Part shown: positions 1-8,400 of the stretch, one piece after another | Numbering within the stretch: the stretch's first letter is position 1 | Layout of the letters: the number at the start of each line of letters is the position of its first letter | Source: JAEXNA01 sp037968995 | GTDB taxonomy: Bacteria > Vulcanimicrobiota > Xenobia > Xenobiales > JADMJV01 | DNA length: 64,000 bases | NCBI GenBank assembly: GCA_037968995.1 | Contig: JBBKWP010000282.1 | Span: forward strand, 1-64,000 | Reading direction: 5' to 3' | Translations under genes and position numbers: made by a program | Notes under the pieces: generated by a model | What the model was told of the DNA's origin: nothing | The model's database searches: none | Seen by the model: only the letters and a program-made list of their open reading frames with translations

Positions 1-1536
1 CCACCCGAGAGAACCCAGCACTTCGGCGATGAGCTCGCGATTTGGCGCTCCGAGAGTCCAGTTGGCCGCCACCAAGACAAGTTGGCGTCGCCGAAGAGCT
101 GCGCCATCCTTGGGATCCTGGCACCACCTCTCGAAAGCTTCTCGCACAGAAAGTCGTTGAAGCAGCGGACTCTTCAGCAAGAGGCCCCAAAGGTCTTGAC
201 ACTCGTCTAAGGCGCGAACGAATAAACTGGCCACAATGTCACCGAGGTCGGGTTGTTCGTCGACTAGCAGTTCCCACATGGCCGTGGCATTGAGGACCTG
301 CCTTTCGCTCAGCCCCTGCAAACTGTTGAGAGAAGAATTCTCGAGCACCTCGGAACCGAACGATACCAAAAGCTCCCCGAGGGCGATCGAACCAGACGTG
401 CTCCCCACGGTGAGAGCCTCCTCTGCGAATCGCTGCATGAGCCCATTGAGGGCAACTTGAGCGTTTCGAGAAGCATAGTATCGACGCAAGGCTTCGCCCA
501 AAAGGATCTTCTGGTGCGTTTCCGTGGCCAAGTCCAGATGACTCTTCAAGACCTCAAGCGCTGTACTATCAGTCTCGCACCACCCTTCTAACAGGCCCAG
601 TAAGTCCGCCCGTTCCGACGACGTCAGTTGGTCCTGTTGGGCCAGAAACAGGTCGAAAAGTCGATGTGTCAGGACCGTCACACCCGTCGCCTGTTCTGTA
701 CGGCGCAGTTCTGAGAGGCATTTTCTTAACTGGTTGCAACCTTGCTCGGTCTGAGTCAGACTCTCTAGCACGGTCTTTCTTATCTTCGTCCAGAATCCGA
801 CCCAGGCCGGGGGATTTGCCTGGGTCTCGGCCTGCAGCAGGAAATGGAGCGCCTTTTGGGTCTCGTCCGTATCGTGATCGAAAACTCGACGCAAAGCTTG
901 TCCTAGCGCCGGAGACACTTCTTCGAGCTTCTCGGCCACTTCGCGGTTCAGTTCGTGCCGATGCCGTCCTAGCGCGGTCGCGACTACGGCGGCCCGAGCC
1001 GTGCCGTTAGGGGCTGCGCGAAACAGGTAACGAAAGGCCTCTACGAGCTTGGCTTCCGATTCAGCGTCCAAGAGAGTCAAAGATGCCGACTGGAGATCTT
1101 CTTCATTCCAGGCGCCGCCGGCGCTGGGAACGGTCGCCATCGCATCTCGACCGTAAACCGCTAAGATGGGTACCAGACTCTGCTCGGCACCGCCCTCAGG
1201 CTCAGGCTCGCTGGTCAACTCGCCCTCCACCCCTAGGAGTAGAAAGTTTGGCTCAAGCAGACGATAGGAATACCCTTCTGATTCGCTGTGAGCCCGCAGG
1301 GTCGAAGGCTCGCCTCTCATCGACAAAAATTCTTTGAGAACCTTAGACGAGAACTCACCGGTTGACCACGATTCCAGCAAAGCGAACGAAAGGTAGACCG
1401 ACTCCTCAGCGGCCGCCCGCAGAAGAACGAGATCTCGAAAGTTGAGTTGGAGTCCTTCGCCTTCTAGATACTTCTTAAGGGCGCGGTTGGAAGCTTGCAG
1501 ATCGGGGCGAAAGAAGTCATTGAGCAGGTTGGTCAT
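1..1536 (-). CDS. Large helical-repeat protein, 5' part (truncated by window edge)
   Basis: An open frame runs from an ATG at 1536 down to base 1 with no stop (512 codons visible), so the gene continues left of the window. The protein is almost wholly helical and leucine-rich, with repeated short segments of the type 'E-x-L-x-x-L-L' that resemble HEAT or other alpha-solenoid repeats. No catalytic motif, signal peptide or membrane segment is visible. The start codon lacks an obvious Shine-Dalgarno sequence; the frame stays open upstream to a stop at 1627-1629, so a TTG at 1551 is possible. It is divergent from the Q-rich gene at 1772. Alpha-solenoid proteins usually act as binding scaffolds, but no partner can be inferred here. 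Confidence 0.75.
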   Translation of the reverse strand, partial: MTNLLNDFFRPDLQASNRALKKYLEGEGLQLNFRDLVLLRAAAEESVYLSFALLESWSTGEFSSKVLKEFLSMRGEPSTLRAHSESEGYSYRLLEPNFLLLGVEGELTSEPEPEGGAEQSLVPILAVYGRDAMATVPSAGGAWNEEDLQSASLTLLDAESEAKLVEAFRYLFRAAPNGTARAAVVATALGRHRHELNREVAEKLEEVSPALGQALRRVFDHDTDETQKALHFLLQAETQANPPAWVGFWTKIRKTVLESLTQTEQGCNQLRKCLSELRRTEQATGVTVLTHRLFDLFLAQQDQLTSSERADLLGLLEGWCETDSTALEVLKSHLDLATETHQKILLGEALRRYYASRNAQVALNGLMQRFAEEALTVGSTSGSIALGELLVSFGSEVLENSSLNSLQGLSERQVLNATAMWELLVDEQPDLGDIVASLFVRALDECQDLWGLLLKSPLLQRLSVREAFERWCQDPKDGAALRRRQLVLVAANWTLGAPNRELIAEVLGSLGW

Positions 1537-1700
1537 ATCTAGGATGGACAAGTTCGACCGGCGATCGTTTGGATCCCGCCCGAGATGTGCTATACTTGGA
1601 ATCAGTGCGTGTCTTCTTCCATACTTCTACCAAAATTTGGCTGGAAATCCGCATCAATCGAGACAAATGGGCGTTTACAAATATTTAACAAACATGCCCC

Positions 1701-1730
1701 TTTACGAATCCCCCGAGCGTGGGATAACAT
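1701..1730 (+). promoter_or_regulatory. Putative sigma-70 type promoter for the Q-rich gene
   Basis: TTTACG at 1701-1706 and TAACAT at 1725-1730 are separated by 18 bases and lie about 40 bases upstream of the ATG at 1772. The surrounding stretch (about 1630-1760) is clearly more AT-rich than its neighbours, as expected for a promoter region. Confidence 0.4.
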
Positions 1731-1771
1731 AAACGAAAGCAAACGCTCAAATCGAAAGGGAGAAAACACCA

Positions 1772-2059
1772 ATGGCATTCGACGCAGGATTACAACAATT
1801 TCAACAGGCACAAGCCCAACAGCAGCAGCTGACCTCTGTGATGAACCAAACGAGACAGTCACAGAACTCTTCACAGCAAGAGACGATGACCACGATGAAC
1901 AACATTCAGCAAGAGAATCGACGCGGTATGTCCGACCGATTCAACTTGCAACAGAAAACTTCAGACAAGATCAAAGATCAAGCTGCAAAAACTTGGCTCA
2001 ACCGTGTCGAAACCCGACGCAAAGTCGACGACCAGCTCTCGAAGTTCATTTCCAGCTAA
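1772..2059 (+). CDS. Small glutamine-rich helical protein, function unknown
   Basis: A 95-residue protein. Residues 8-50 are very rich in Gln, Asn, Ser and Thr, with runs such as QAQAQQQQ and QNSSQQE; residues 50-95 are charged and helical. There is no signal peptide, membrane segment or cysteine. The start is well supported by an AAGGGAG Shine-Dalgarno sequence about 8 bases upstream, and the gene has its own promoter-like sequence and a strong terminator, so it is probably a single-gene, well-expressed transcript. The composition recalls the N-terminal part of the protein encoded at 21090-22073, which also carries a QQQGQL/QMQQQ segment. I do not recognise the family; a structural, secreted-without-signal or self-assembling role are all open. 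Confidence 0.75.
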   Translation: MAFDAGLQQFQQAQAQQQQLTSVMNQTRQSQNSSQQETMTTMNNIQQENRRGMSDRFNLQQKTSDKIKDQAAKTWLNRVETRRKVDDQLSKFISS

Positions 2060-2152
2060 AGAATTTTTTCAACTTTAAGACTGCCCGTCAGAGGCTGATA
2101 TAAGTTTTGAAATCTCTTAATTAACAGGGAACAAAGCAGGATCTCTCGAAAA

Positions 2153-2186
2153 GGAGAGGGGATAAAACCCCTCTCTTTTTTCTTTT
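2153..2186 (+). terminator. Rho-independent terminator of the Q-rich gene
   Basis: An 8-bp stem GAGAGGGG/CCCCTCTC with a six-base ATAAAA loop is followed at once by a T-rich tract (TTTTTTCTTTT). It lies about 95 bases after the stop of the Q-rich gene. Confidence 0.85.
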
Positions 2187-2270
2187 CTATTCTGAATAAC
2201 GTAGGTCTCGAATCCGTCTTGGAGGAATAGATATTCTCAATCCCCAATCCAATTCGTTAGTGACGACTCC

Positions 2271-2663
2271 ATGTTTGATGAATTAAGCCACCCGTTAAAA
2301 ATCTATCAAGATTTCAAGGACCTACTGGACGGGTTTCTCCACGGGGATATTTCCGAAAAAGACATTCTCAAAGCCCTCGATGCCTTGAACAAGAAATTCG
2401 TCAACTTCTTCGATTCTTTGCAGTTCTGCTATGAAGCCGGAGAAGAATTCCTCGAGGAGAACAAATCCTGGATGACAAAGATGGACGAAGCTTGTCAACT
2501 CCTGGAAGAATCCAGAGACCTCATCGAGGAATCCATACTCGTTCAAGACCACGATATCGAGGAATATATGGCCATGCTCAAAAAAGCTAACCAACTCCTG
2601 ATCGACGTTCACATAGAACTGGAAGACTTGAACGAACGAGAAACCTTAAAGGGCTATATCTAA
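2271..2663 (+). CDS. Small acidic helical protein, function unknown
   Basis: A 130-residue, strongly acidic, all-helical protein with several heptad-like Leu/Glu stretches in its second half (about residues 60-125), suggesting a helical bundle or coiled coil. No signal peptide, membrane segment or catalytic motif is visible. It starts about 85 bases after the terminator of the preceding gene. The ATG lacks a clear ribosome-binding site; a GGAGGA at 2221-2226 is too far away and no alternative in-frame start lies near it. It is followed by a promoter-like sequence for the acyl-CoA oxidase gene, so it is probably monocistronic. Family not recognised. Confidence 0.6.
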   Translation: MFDELSHPLKIYQDFKDLLDGFLHGDISEKDILKALDALNKKFVNFFDSLQFCYEAGEEFLEENKSWMTKMDEACQLLEESRDLIEESILVQDHDIEEYMAMLKKANQLLIDVHIELEDLNERETLKGYI

Positions 2664-2714
2664 TCCTTCGGGGCCATTGAACCCGACGACTCCTTAGGGT
2701 ATATTGTTTACACG

Positions 2715-2748
2715 TATACTAACTTTTCAGGGGAGGGGTCTCTAGGAG
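2715..2748 (+). promoter_or_regulatory. Putative -10 box and ribosome-binding site ahead of the 2754 operon
   Basis: A TATACT hexamer at 2715-2720 matches a -10 box; no good -35 element is seen 16-18 bases upstream. A TAGGAG Shine-Dalgarno sequence (2743-2748) sits 5 bases before the ATG at 2754. Confidence 0.35.
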
Positions 2749-2753
2749 TTTTC

Positions 2754-5075
2754 ATGGCTTTGATCGACAATCCGCTACAAGTCGCCGACAAGGGAAGTCT
2801 GCAGCCTTTTCTACCGATGATCTATATCGCTTGGGCCGGTGGGGAACTCTCCCCCAAGGAACTGAGAGCTCTGCGCAACAAACTTGAGAGCTTAGAAAAT
2901 CTCGACACGGATGCCCACCTGCTCCTCAACCTGTGGCTCAATCCGGAAGCGCCGCCGTCGGCCGCGCAGCTTCAAATCCTGCGCTCCACCATACGCCACA
3001 AAGTGTCCGAACTTCCCGCGGAGAACCGCGACACCTTGGCCGAACTGGGAGTAGCGCTGGCTGGCTCTCAACACGGCGAGAATGAGGCGCTCAAAGCCCT
3101 CTTGGAAGAGGTTCAGACCACGTTAGGCGCTCACGGCAGTGAGGCCACCCAGGAAATTCTCGCTCACGGAAACATCAAGGACACCTCTCCCCTCCCCTCG
3201 CCGGGCTCTGGGGAGTTTCCGCTGCAAGCCCTCATCGCCTACATGGAAGAGCCTCATCGTGCTCACTACGAGTGGACGCGCAAAGTTCTTTCTCACCCAA
3301 GATTTTTCCACCGTTACGGGGAAAGCAAAGAGATTTTTCGCGAACGTGTGGTCAACTGGTGCAAGGAGATCTCTCGTGAGGGCCTCAGCGCCATTCCTTG
3401 GCCCAAGGAATATGGCGGTGAGGATAATGTGGGGGGCTTTTTAGCTTCCGCGGAAACGTTGGCCGCCTTCGACGGTAGTCTCTTGATCAAGTTCGGGGTG
3501 CACATCGGACTGTTCACCGGTTCGATTTTCAATCTAGGGTCTAAGAGACACCACGATGAATATCTTCAGAAAGCGATCAACTTTGAACTGCCGGGATGTT
3601 TCGCGATGACCGAAACCGGTCACGGAAGTAACGTGCGTGACATCGAGACCACCGCAGTCTACGACCAAGAGCGAGAAGAATTTGTCATTCATACCCCTCA
3701 CCTGGGAGCCCGCAAAGACTACATTGGTAATGCCGCGCTCCACGCTCAAATGGCCACCGTCTTCGCGCAACTGGAAGTGGCCGGTCAAGAATTTGGAGTC
3801 CACGCCTTTCTCGTGCCGATCAGGGACAAGAACGGAGCGATCCTACCCGGTATTACCATCGAGGATGACGGAGACAAGATCGGTCTTAACGGTGTCGATA
3901 ATGGACGCATCGTCTTCAATCAGATCCGGGTCCCCCGAGACAACCTGCTCGACCGTTTCGCGCAGGTCTCTAAAGAGGGAACCTACACTTCGAACATCAA
4001 CAATCCCGGTAAGCGCTTCTTCATGATGCTCTCAACACTTGTTATGGGTCGAGTCTCCATCTCCGCTGCCGTCAACGCGATGGCGAAGGTTGGCCTCGCC
4101 ATCACCGTTCGCTACGCTGAAAGTCGGCGCCAGTTTGGCCCTGCCGGCGGTCCCGAAGTGTCCGTGATGGATTACCAGACCTACCAGCGACGTCTCTACC
4201 CCCACCTGGCGACGGCTTATGCGCTCACCTTCGCCAGCAAAGACCTGATCCGAATGTTAGGTGATGAGGACGAAAAGAAACGACGGGAACTTGAGAGTCT
4301 AGCCGCCGGCCTTAAGGTTGCCAGTTCCTGGCACGCTATCGAATCTTTACAAGTCTGTCGAGAAAGTTGCGGAGGACAAGGGTACCTTAGCGTCAACCGG
4401 TTAGGAACGCTCAAGGCCGACGCGGATGTTTTCGCGACGTTCGAGGGTTCGAACCCCGTGCTTTTACAGCTTGTCGCCAAGGGACTGCTCACCGGCTATC
4501 GCCATCAGTTCAGCGGGAACAAATTTTTTGGGATCGTAAAGTATCTCACGAACAAAGCCGCCGTGGTGCTGAGCGAGCAAAACCCACTGACCACTCGCAA
4601 TGTTGATCCCGCCCATTTAAGGGACCCTGAGTTCGCACTTTCCGCGCTTCGTTATCGCGAGGATTCGCTTCTAGTGTCCGCCGCCCGTCGCTTGAAGAGT
4701 CGCCTAGATAAGAAAATGGACTCCTTTGAGGCTTTCAACGAGTGCCAGGATCATTTGTGTACCTTGGCGCTGGCCCACATCGAACGTGCGATTTTGGAGA
4801 GTTTTCAGAACGCGGTCAACGGCTGCCCGGACCCTGAAGCAAAGAAAGTCCTCTCCAAACTCTGCACCCTTTTCGCCCTCACTCGAATTGAGAAAGATGC
4901 CGGTTGGTTTTTGGAATCCGGATTGCTGGAGCCCAGTAAATCTAAAGCCATCCGCAACCAAAACCTCAAGCTTTGCGCAGAACTCCGACCCGACGTTCGT
5001 TCCTTGGTCGATGCCTTTAACTTTCCCGACAAGATCCTCTCAGCACCCATTGCCCTCGGCGAGGTGCCTGCCTGA
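2754..5075 (+). CDS. Acyl-CoA oxidase/dehydrogenase-like flavoprotein with N-terminal helical domain
   Basis: A 773-residue protein of the acyl-CoA oxidase branch of the acyl-CoA dehydrogenase superfamily, which introduces the trans-2 double bond into acyl-CoA in beta-oxidation with FAD. Residues 1 to about 115 form an extra helical domain whose pattern (AGGELSPKELRAL) resembles a TerB-type fold. The enzyme core follows: MTETGHGSN near residue 285 (FAD and substrate binding), a beta domain with KDYIGNAALHAQ, then SCGGQGYLS and FEGSN with the expected catalytic Glu at residue 564. The length exceeds ordinary acyl-CoA dehydrogenases (about 380-400) and fits peroxisomal-type oxidases (650-700) plus the extra domain. 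It heads the plus-strand run that ends in the F420 genes; its stop overlaps the proposed start of the TatD-like gene. Whether O2 or another acceptor is used cannot be told. Confidence 0.88.
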   Translation: MALIDNPLQVADKGSLQPFLPMIYIAWAGGELSPKELRALRNKLESLENLDTDAHLLLNLWLNPEAPPSAAQLQILRSTIRHKVSELPAENRDTLAELGVALAGSQHGENEALKALLEEVQTTLGAHGSEATQEILAHGNIKDTSPLPSPGSGEFPLQALIAYMEEPHRAHYEWTRKVLSHPRFFHRYGESKEIFRERVVNWCKEISREGLSAIPWPKEYGGEDNVGGFLASAETLAAFDGSLLIKFGVHIGLFTGSIFNLGSKRHHDEYLQKAINFELPGCFAMTETGHGSNVRDIETTAVYDQEREEFVIHTPHLGARKDYIGNAALHAQMATVFAQLEVAGQEFGVHAFLVPIRDKNGAILPGITIEDDGDKIGLNGVDNGRIVFNQIRVPRDNLLDRFAQVSKEGTYTSNINNPGKRFFMMLSTLVMGRVSISAAVNAMAKVGLAITVRYAESRRQFGPAGGPEVSVMDYQTYQRRLYPHLATAYALTFASKDLIRMLGDEDEKKRRELESLAAGLKVASSWHAIESLQVCRESCGGQGYLSVNRLGTLKADADVFATFEGSNPVLLQLVAKGLLTGYRHQFSGNKFFGIVKYLTNKAAVVLSEQNPLTTRNVDPAHLRDPEFALSALRYREDSLLVSAARRLKSRLDKKMDSFEAFNECQDHLCTLALAHIERAILESFQNAVNGCPDPEAKKVLSKLCTLFALTRIEKDAGWFLESGLLEPSKSKAIRNQNLKLCAELRPDVRSLVDAFNFPDKILSAPIALGEVPA

Positions 5076-5872
5076 AGGTCTGTGATCCGCACTGCCACCT
5101 AGACGACCCCCTTCTCGACGACGATCTCGAAGAATGCCTCCAATTAGCCGCGGAGTCTGGAATCGGGGGGATCTTGATACCCGGTTTCGGCCCCGAACGT
5201 TGGCCACGTCAGTCGAGACTTTTAGCTCTCGAAAGTCCACTCAAAATGTGGGGGGCCTTTGGGTGGCATCCTTGGGCCTTAGAGTCTTTAGAGGACCCCG
5301 CTGGGTACTCGGAGGGCCTAGAAAGCGGCTTTGAGACGTTCGCAAGCCATTGGGGCCACCAACTCAAAGCCATCGGCGAATTTGGTCTCGACCGAAGTCG
5401 GATGGGGCAAAGAGTTTGCGATCAAGACCAAAGGACTGTCTTCGCCCTTCATCTCGATTGGGCTCAAACGCTAGACCTGCCGGTCATCCTTCACATCGTC
5501 AAAGCTGACGGGGCGGCTATAGAAGCTTTGAGGAACAACCCACCAAAGCGAGGCGGTGTCGTCCATTCCTACAGCAGTCATCTCGAGATGCTCCCTCGCT
5601 ACGCCGAACTCGGCTTGTCTTTTAGCTACTCAAGTTCCCTGCTCAAGGTCCCGAAGGTGCAAGAGGCGCTTCGTAAAACCCCTGAGGACCGGCTCATGTT
5701 CGAAACCGATGCGCCTCAATCGCTACGTCAAAATTTCGTAAAACCATGGGGTCCGCACCATCTCACGAAAATCGTGGAGGCGGCTTCGCAGATTTTAGGA
5801 AAAAGTGTAGAATGGTGCTGGTCCTGCCACCGTGAAAACTGCGAAAGGGTTTTCGGCCTCTATCTTTCATAA
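5072..5872 (+). CDS. tatD: TatD-family metal-dependent hydrolase, probable CTG start
   Basis: A 266-residue TatD-type amidohydrolase-fold hydrolase; the family comprises metal-dependent nucleases and D-aminoacyl-tRNA-type hydrolases. Metal ligands are visible as DPHCHLD at the N-terminus, GWHPW, IGEFGLD, an ILHIV histidine, VVHSYSSH and FETDAPQ. The first ATG/GTG/TTG-type codon in frame (TTG at 5174) would delete the essential HxH motif. The frame is open upstream, and the only plausible initiator is CTG at 5072, which overlaps the TGA of the oxidase gene (CTGA) and follows a GAGGTG ribosome-binding site with 5-base spacing. The gene is thus translationally coupled in the F420-terminated run. 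The substrate is unknown. Confidence 0.85.
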   Translation: MKVCDPHCHLDDPLLDDDLEECLQLAAESGIGGILIPGFGPERWPRQSRLLALESPLKMWGAFGWHPWALESLEDPAGYSEGLESGFETFASHWGHQLKAIGEFGLDRSRMGQRVCDQDQRTVFALHLDWAQTLDLPVILHIVKADGAAIEALRNNPPKRGGVVHSYSSHLEMLPRYAELGLSFSYSSSLLKVPKVQEALRKTPEDRLMFETDAPQSLRQNFVKPWGPHHLTKIVEAASQILGKSVEWCWSCHRENCERVFGLYLS

Positions 5873-5904
5873 TGGTTTGACCGAATATTTAGGGAGTAAG
5901 ACCT

Positions 5905-6744
5905 TTGAGTACCAGCACAGTAGAGATTGATGAGAACTACAAACTCCACCGGAGATTCGACCGCATTGGACGACTAGTCGGCGACGACGGCATGGCCAAG
6001 CTCTTCGCGTCTCGAGTGGCCGTGATCGGCTTAGGCGGCGTGGGAAGTTTCGCCGCAGAATCTCTCGTGCGCAGTGGAATTGGGTGTGTGGATCTCGTGG
6101 ACTTTGACTTGGTCTGCATTACCAACAGTAACCGCCAGCTTCAAGCTATGAAGGGCACCATCGGGAAACCTAAAGCCGAGATCCTTGCGAATCGCCTGTC
6201 CGACGTGAATCCCAAAGCGATCATCAACGGAATTCAGTACTTTTACAACGATCGTACCTCGGAAAAGATACTGCGCCCCGCCGGTCAGCCTTTAGACTTT
6301 GTCGTGGACGCTATCGACAACGTGACCGCGAAATGCCATCTGTTAGCGACCTGTCGTGAATGGGGCATTCCTGTGGTGACCTCGACCGGGGCCTCCGGGC
6401 GCTGGGACCCTACCGCCATTAGGGTGGAAGACTTGGGGAGAACTACAGTGGACCCTTTAGCTCGAGACGTGAGAAAAATTCTCCGAACACAATACGGCTT
6501 TCCGGACGGCAAGAAGGCTAAATTCGATATCCCGGCCGTCATTTCGACCGAACCCGCCGGAAAACCAATGGACCTGACCTATGACAACGGTGAAGGATTC
6601 CGCTGTGTCTGTCCCGGCGGTAGCAACGGAATGCATTCCTGTGAGAAGCGCTCGGTCATCTACGGTACCGCGGGCTTTGTCACCGGCACCTTTGGGCTGG
6701 TCTGTTCCTCGGTGGTCGTTAAGAGTATAGCCGGGCCGAAGTGA
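5905..6744 (+). CDS. tcdA: TcdA-like E1 (ThiF/MoeB-type) enzyme, probable tRNA threonylcarbamoyladenosine dehydratase
   Basis: A 279-residue member of the ThiF/MoeB/HesA adenylating superfamily. It has the nucleotide-binding loop GLGGVGSF at about residues 33-40, the DFD motif for the ATP/Mg site, SNxNRQ-type sequence at about 70-75, and the DAIDNVTAK segment. The order and length fit TcdA (CsdL), which cyclises t6A37 in tRNA to ct6A in an ATP-dependent reaction; the C-terminal region with a CVCPGG segment is as in that family. The TTG start is favoured by an AGGGAG sequence 8 bases upstream. It lies 32 bases after tatD and overlaps the next gene by GTGA. A different E1 role (sulfur carrier activation) is less likely because no ThiS/MoaD-like gene is near. 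Confidence 0.83.
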   Translation: MSTSTVEIDENYKLHRRFDRIGRLVGDDGMAKLFASRVAVIGLGGVGSFAAESLVRSGIGCVDLVDFDLVCITNSNRQLQAMKGTIGKPKAEILANRLSDVNPKAIINGIQYFYNDRTSEKILRPAGQPLDFVVDAIDNVTAKCHLLATCREWGIPVVTSTGASGRWDPTAIRVEDLGRTTVDPLARDVRKILRTQYGFPDGKKAKFDIPAVISTEPAGKPMDLTYDNGEGFRCVCPGGSNGMHSCEKRSVIYGTAGFVTGTFGLVCSSVVVKSIAGPK

Positions 6745-7688
6745 ATTCTTACCTCGGTATTCACCTCGGGCGTTTCGTTATGACTGCCCAACTGGTCACC
6801 GAGGATGGAACACCTTGTCTTTCTGAAAGGCGACGCTTTTCGGAGGGAAATGATGTGGCCTTGGGACTCGTTTCTCTCTTGGAGGAATGGAGCAGCCACC
6901 AGGCCTGGCAGACCCTAAAAGGCCTTGGTTTGGGACTTGAAAAGTCTCAGAGGCTTCATCTTCCTTCAGCACTGCTTCGAGAGCGTCTTCCAAAAAGTGC
7001 GAACTTGGTGATGCTCCCCGCCACTCAAGCGATTTTATTGGGTGCGATTCCATACGCCCCAGGTCTTTTAATCAGCCTGGGAAGCGCTCTGCGCCTTGCG
7101 ACATGTGACTCGACTCACGTCTATCGAGAGTTTCGTTTGCAGGAAGGCGGCGGGGCTTGGTGGGTTCAGGAGCTATTGCGAATCTCAGAGCATAGCCCCA
7201 GACTGCGACAGCGCTTGTCCGCACTTGGTGCGAACGAGTCGCAGTTGCTGCGTGCCGTACCGTCCCTCTTGGAACTTGCGGATTACCCGGGGCCGGACCC
7301 GGTTCTCAAGATTCGTCTGGACGGTCTTTGCACCACCATCGCCAACAGTTGCCTAGGGCTCAGTTCTCGTCTTCCGGGACTCGGAAGAGTCGCTCTTTCT
7401 GGATTTTTGCATCCCAGCCCCATGTCTCAGCGCATCACTCGGAACCTGACCGAACAGGATACCCATTTACGTATACCTAAGCCCCGATTTCCCGCCTCTG
7501 TCGGCGCAGCCCTCGTGGCCTTGGCTGCCCACAAAGAGATGCAAGAACGACAACTTTTAGGGAAATCGTCCCAAAGCAGCGGAGAAGCAGCGAAGCTGGG
7601 AGATTGGGGCGCCCCGGTCGACCTGATCAGACGCCTCTATCGCATCCGCAAACCCTTCGATAGGTATCCCAGCCCTGACGACCTATGA
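6741..7688 (+). CDS. Degenerate ASKHA-fold (BadF/ROK-like) protein
   Basis: A 315-residue protein with the layout of an acetate/sugar kinase-Hsp70-actin fold ATPase. The phosphate-1 position reads YLGIHLGRF near residue 4, the phosphate-2-like segment is LLISLGSALRLA near residue 110, and VALSGFLHP near 225 resembles the adenosine motif. The Asp and Thr of DxGxT and the Asp of the second motif are missing, so ATP hydrolysis or phosphotransfer by the usual chemistry looks unlikely. The GTG start overlaps the tcdA stop (GTGA) and its own stop overlaps the methyltransferase start (ATGA), placing it firmly inside the operon. It may bind a nucleotide or sugar, or be a structural relict. The family assignment rests on a fold-level pattern only. 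Confidence 0.6.
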   Translation: MNSYLGIHLGRFVMTAQLVTEDGTPCLSERRRFSEGNDVALGLVSLLEEWSSHQAWQTLKGLGLGLEKSQRLHLPSALLRERLPKSANLVMLPATQAILLGAIPYAPGLLISLGSALRLATCDSTHVYREFRLQEGGGAWWVQELLRISEHSPRLRQRLSALGANESQLLRAVPSLLELADYPGPDPVLKIRLDGLCTTIANSCLGLSSRLPGLGRVALSGFLHPSPMSQRITRNLTEQDTHLRIPKPRFPASVGAALVALAAHKEMQERQLLGKSSQSSGEAAKLGDWGAPVDLIRRLYRIRKPFDRYPSPDDL

Positions 7689-8398
7689 CAGACCCTCGAC
7701 GAAAGCGCCAAAGAAACTCCTTGCGCCCAGAACAGAAACCGAAAGGGGGACTGTTTGCTGAACTGGCCTGGGGAACGGCCCTCTCACTCTATGAGTGTGT
7801 GCTTTTGGGAGACAAAGCTTGGTGGTGGAAAATGCACTACGGACTTTGGAAAGCCTATATCGGCTGGAATCCCGATCGGGTTCTCGACAGTCTAACGGAC
7901 GAAGAATACCGAGACACTCTCGCCTACGGCGAAACTCCAGCTTCCACCATCCTTCGCGCCTTAGCCATCTGTCGCCATCACTTTCCCGACGCCGACTCTC
8001 TAACGGACCTCGGGGCAGGTCGCGGTATGATCGCTATGACAGCGGCGGCCAACGGATGGGATGTACTCGCCTTGGAATACCTCAAAGAGTTCGTCAAACG
8101 CTCTGAGCCTTTAACCCGTCGTTGGGGTTGGTCCGTGGATTGGGTTCAAGGCGATTTCTTAGTCCTTCCCCTCCCCTGCAGCGACATCATCCACGTGGCT
8201 GCTACCGCTCTCCCCTTAGATACTCGCCAACTCTTGGAGAACAAGTTCGCCGCGGAATGTGGCCCGGAACAGGGAATACTTTTGCAAGACTGGATCCTCG
8301 ACGAGGAGCGCTTCGAAGCCCTCGTGGGGATCCGATTGCCCGTCACCTGGGGAAGCTCCTACTTCACTCTTCATCGGCCTAAGCAGAACGTCGGCTGA
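7685..8398 (+). CDS. Class I SAM-dependent methyltransferase, substrate unknown
   Basis: A 237-residue protein. The N-terminal about 90 residues are rich in Trp and aromatic residues (WWWKMHYGLWKAYIGW) and may form a substrate-binding or membrane-surface helix region. The SAM-binding motif I is DLGAGRGM at about residues 107-114, followed by an acidic strand end (LALEYLKEF) typical of ribose-hydroxyl binding, then a QGDF motif near residue 156. The gene overlaps the upstream ASKHA-like gene by ATGA and is followed 2 bases later by the NUDIX gene. The target (small molecule, RNA or protein) cannot be inferred. Confidence 0.72.
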   Translation: MTDPRRKRQRNSLRPEQKPKGGLFAELAWGTALSLYECVLLGDKAWWWKMHYGLWKAYIGWNPDRVLDSLTDEEYRDTLAYGETPASTILRALAICRHHFPDADSLTDLGAGRGMIAMTAAANGWDVLALEYLKEFVKRSEPLTRRWGWSVDWVQGDFLVLPLPCSDIIHVAATALPLDTRQLLENKFAAECGPEQGILLQDWILDEERFEALVGIRLPVTWGSSYFTLHRPKQNVG

Positions 8399-8400
8399 GT

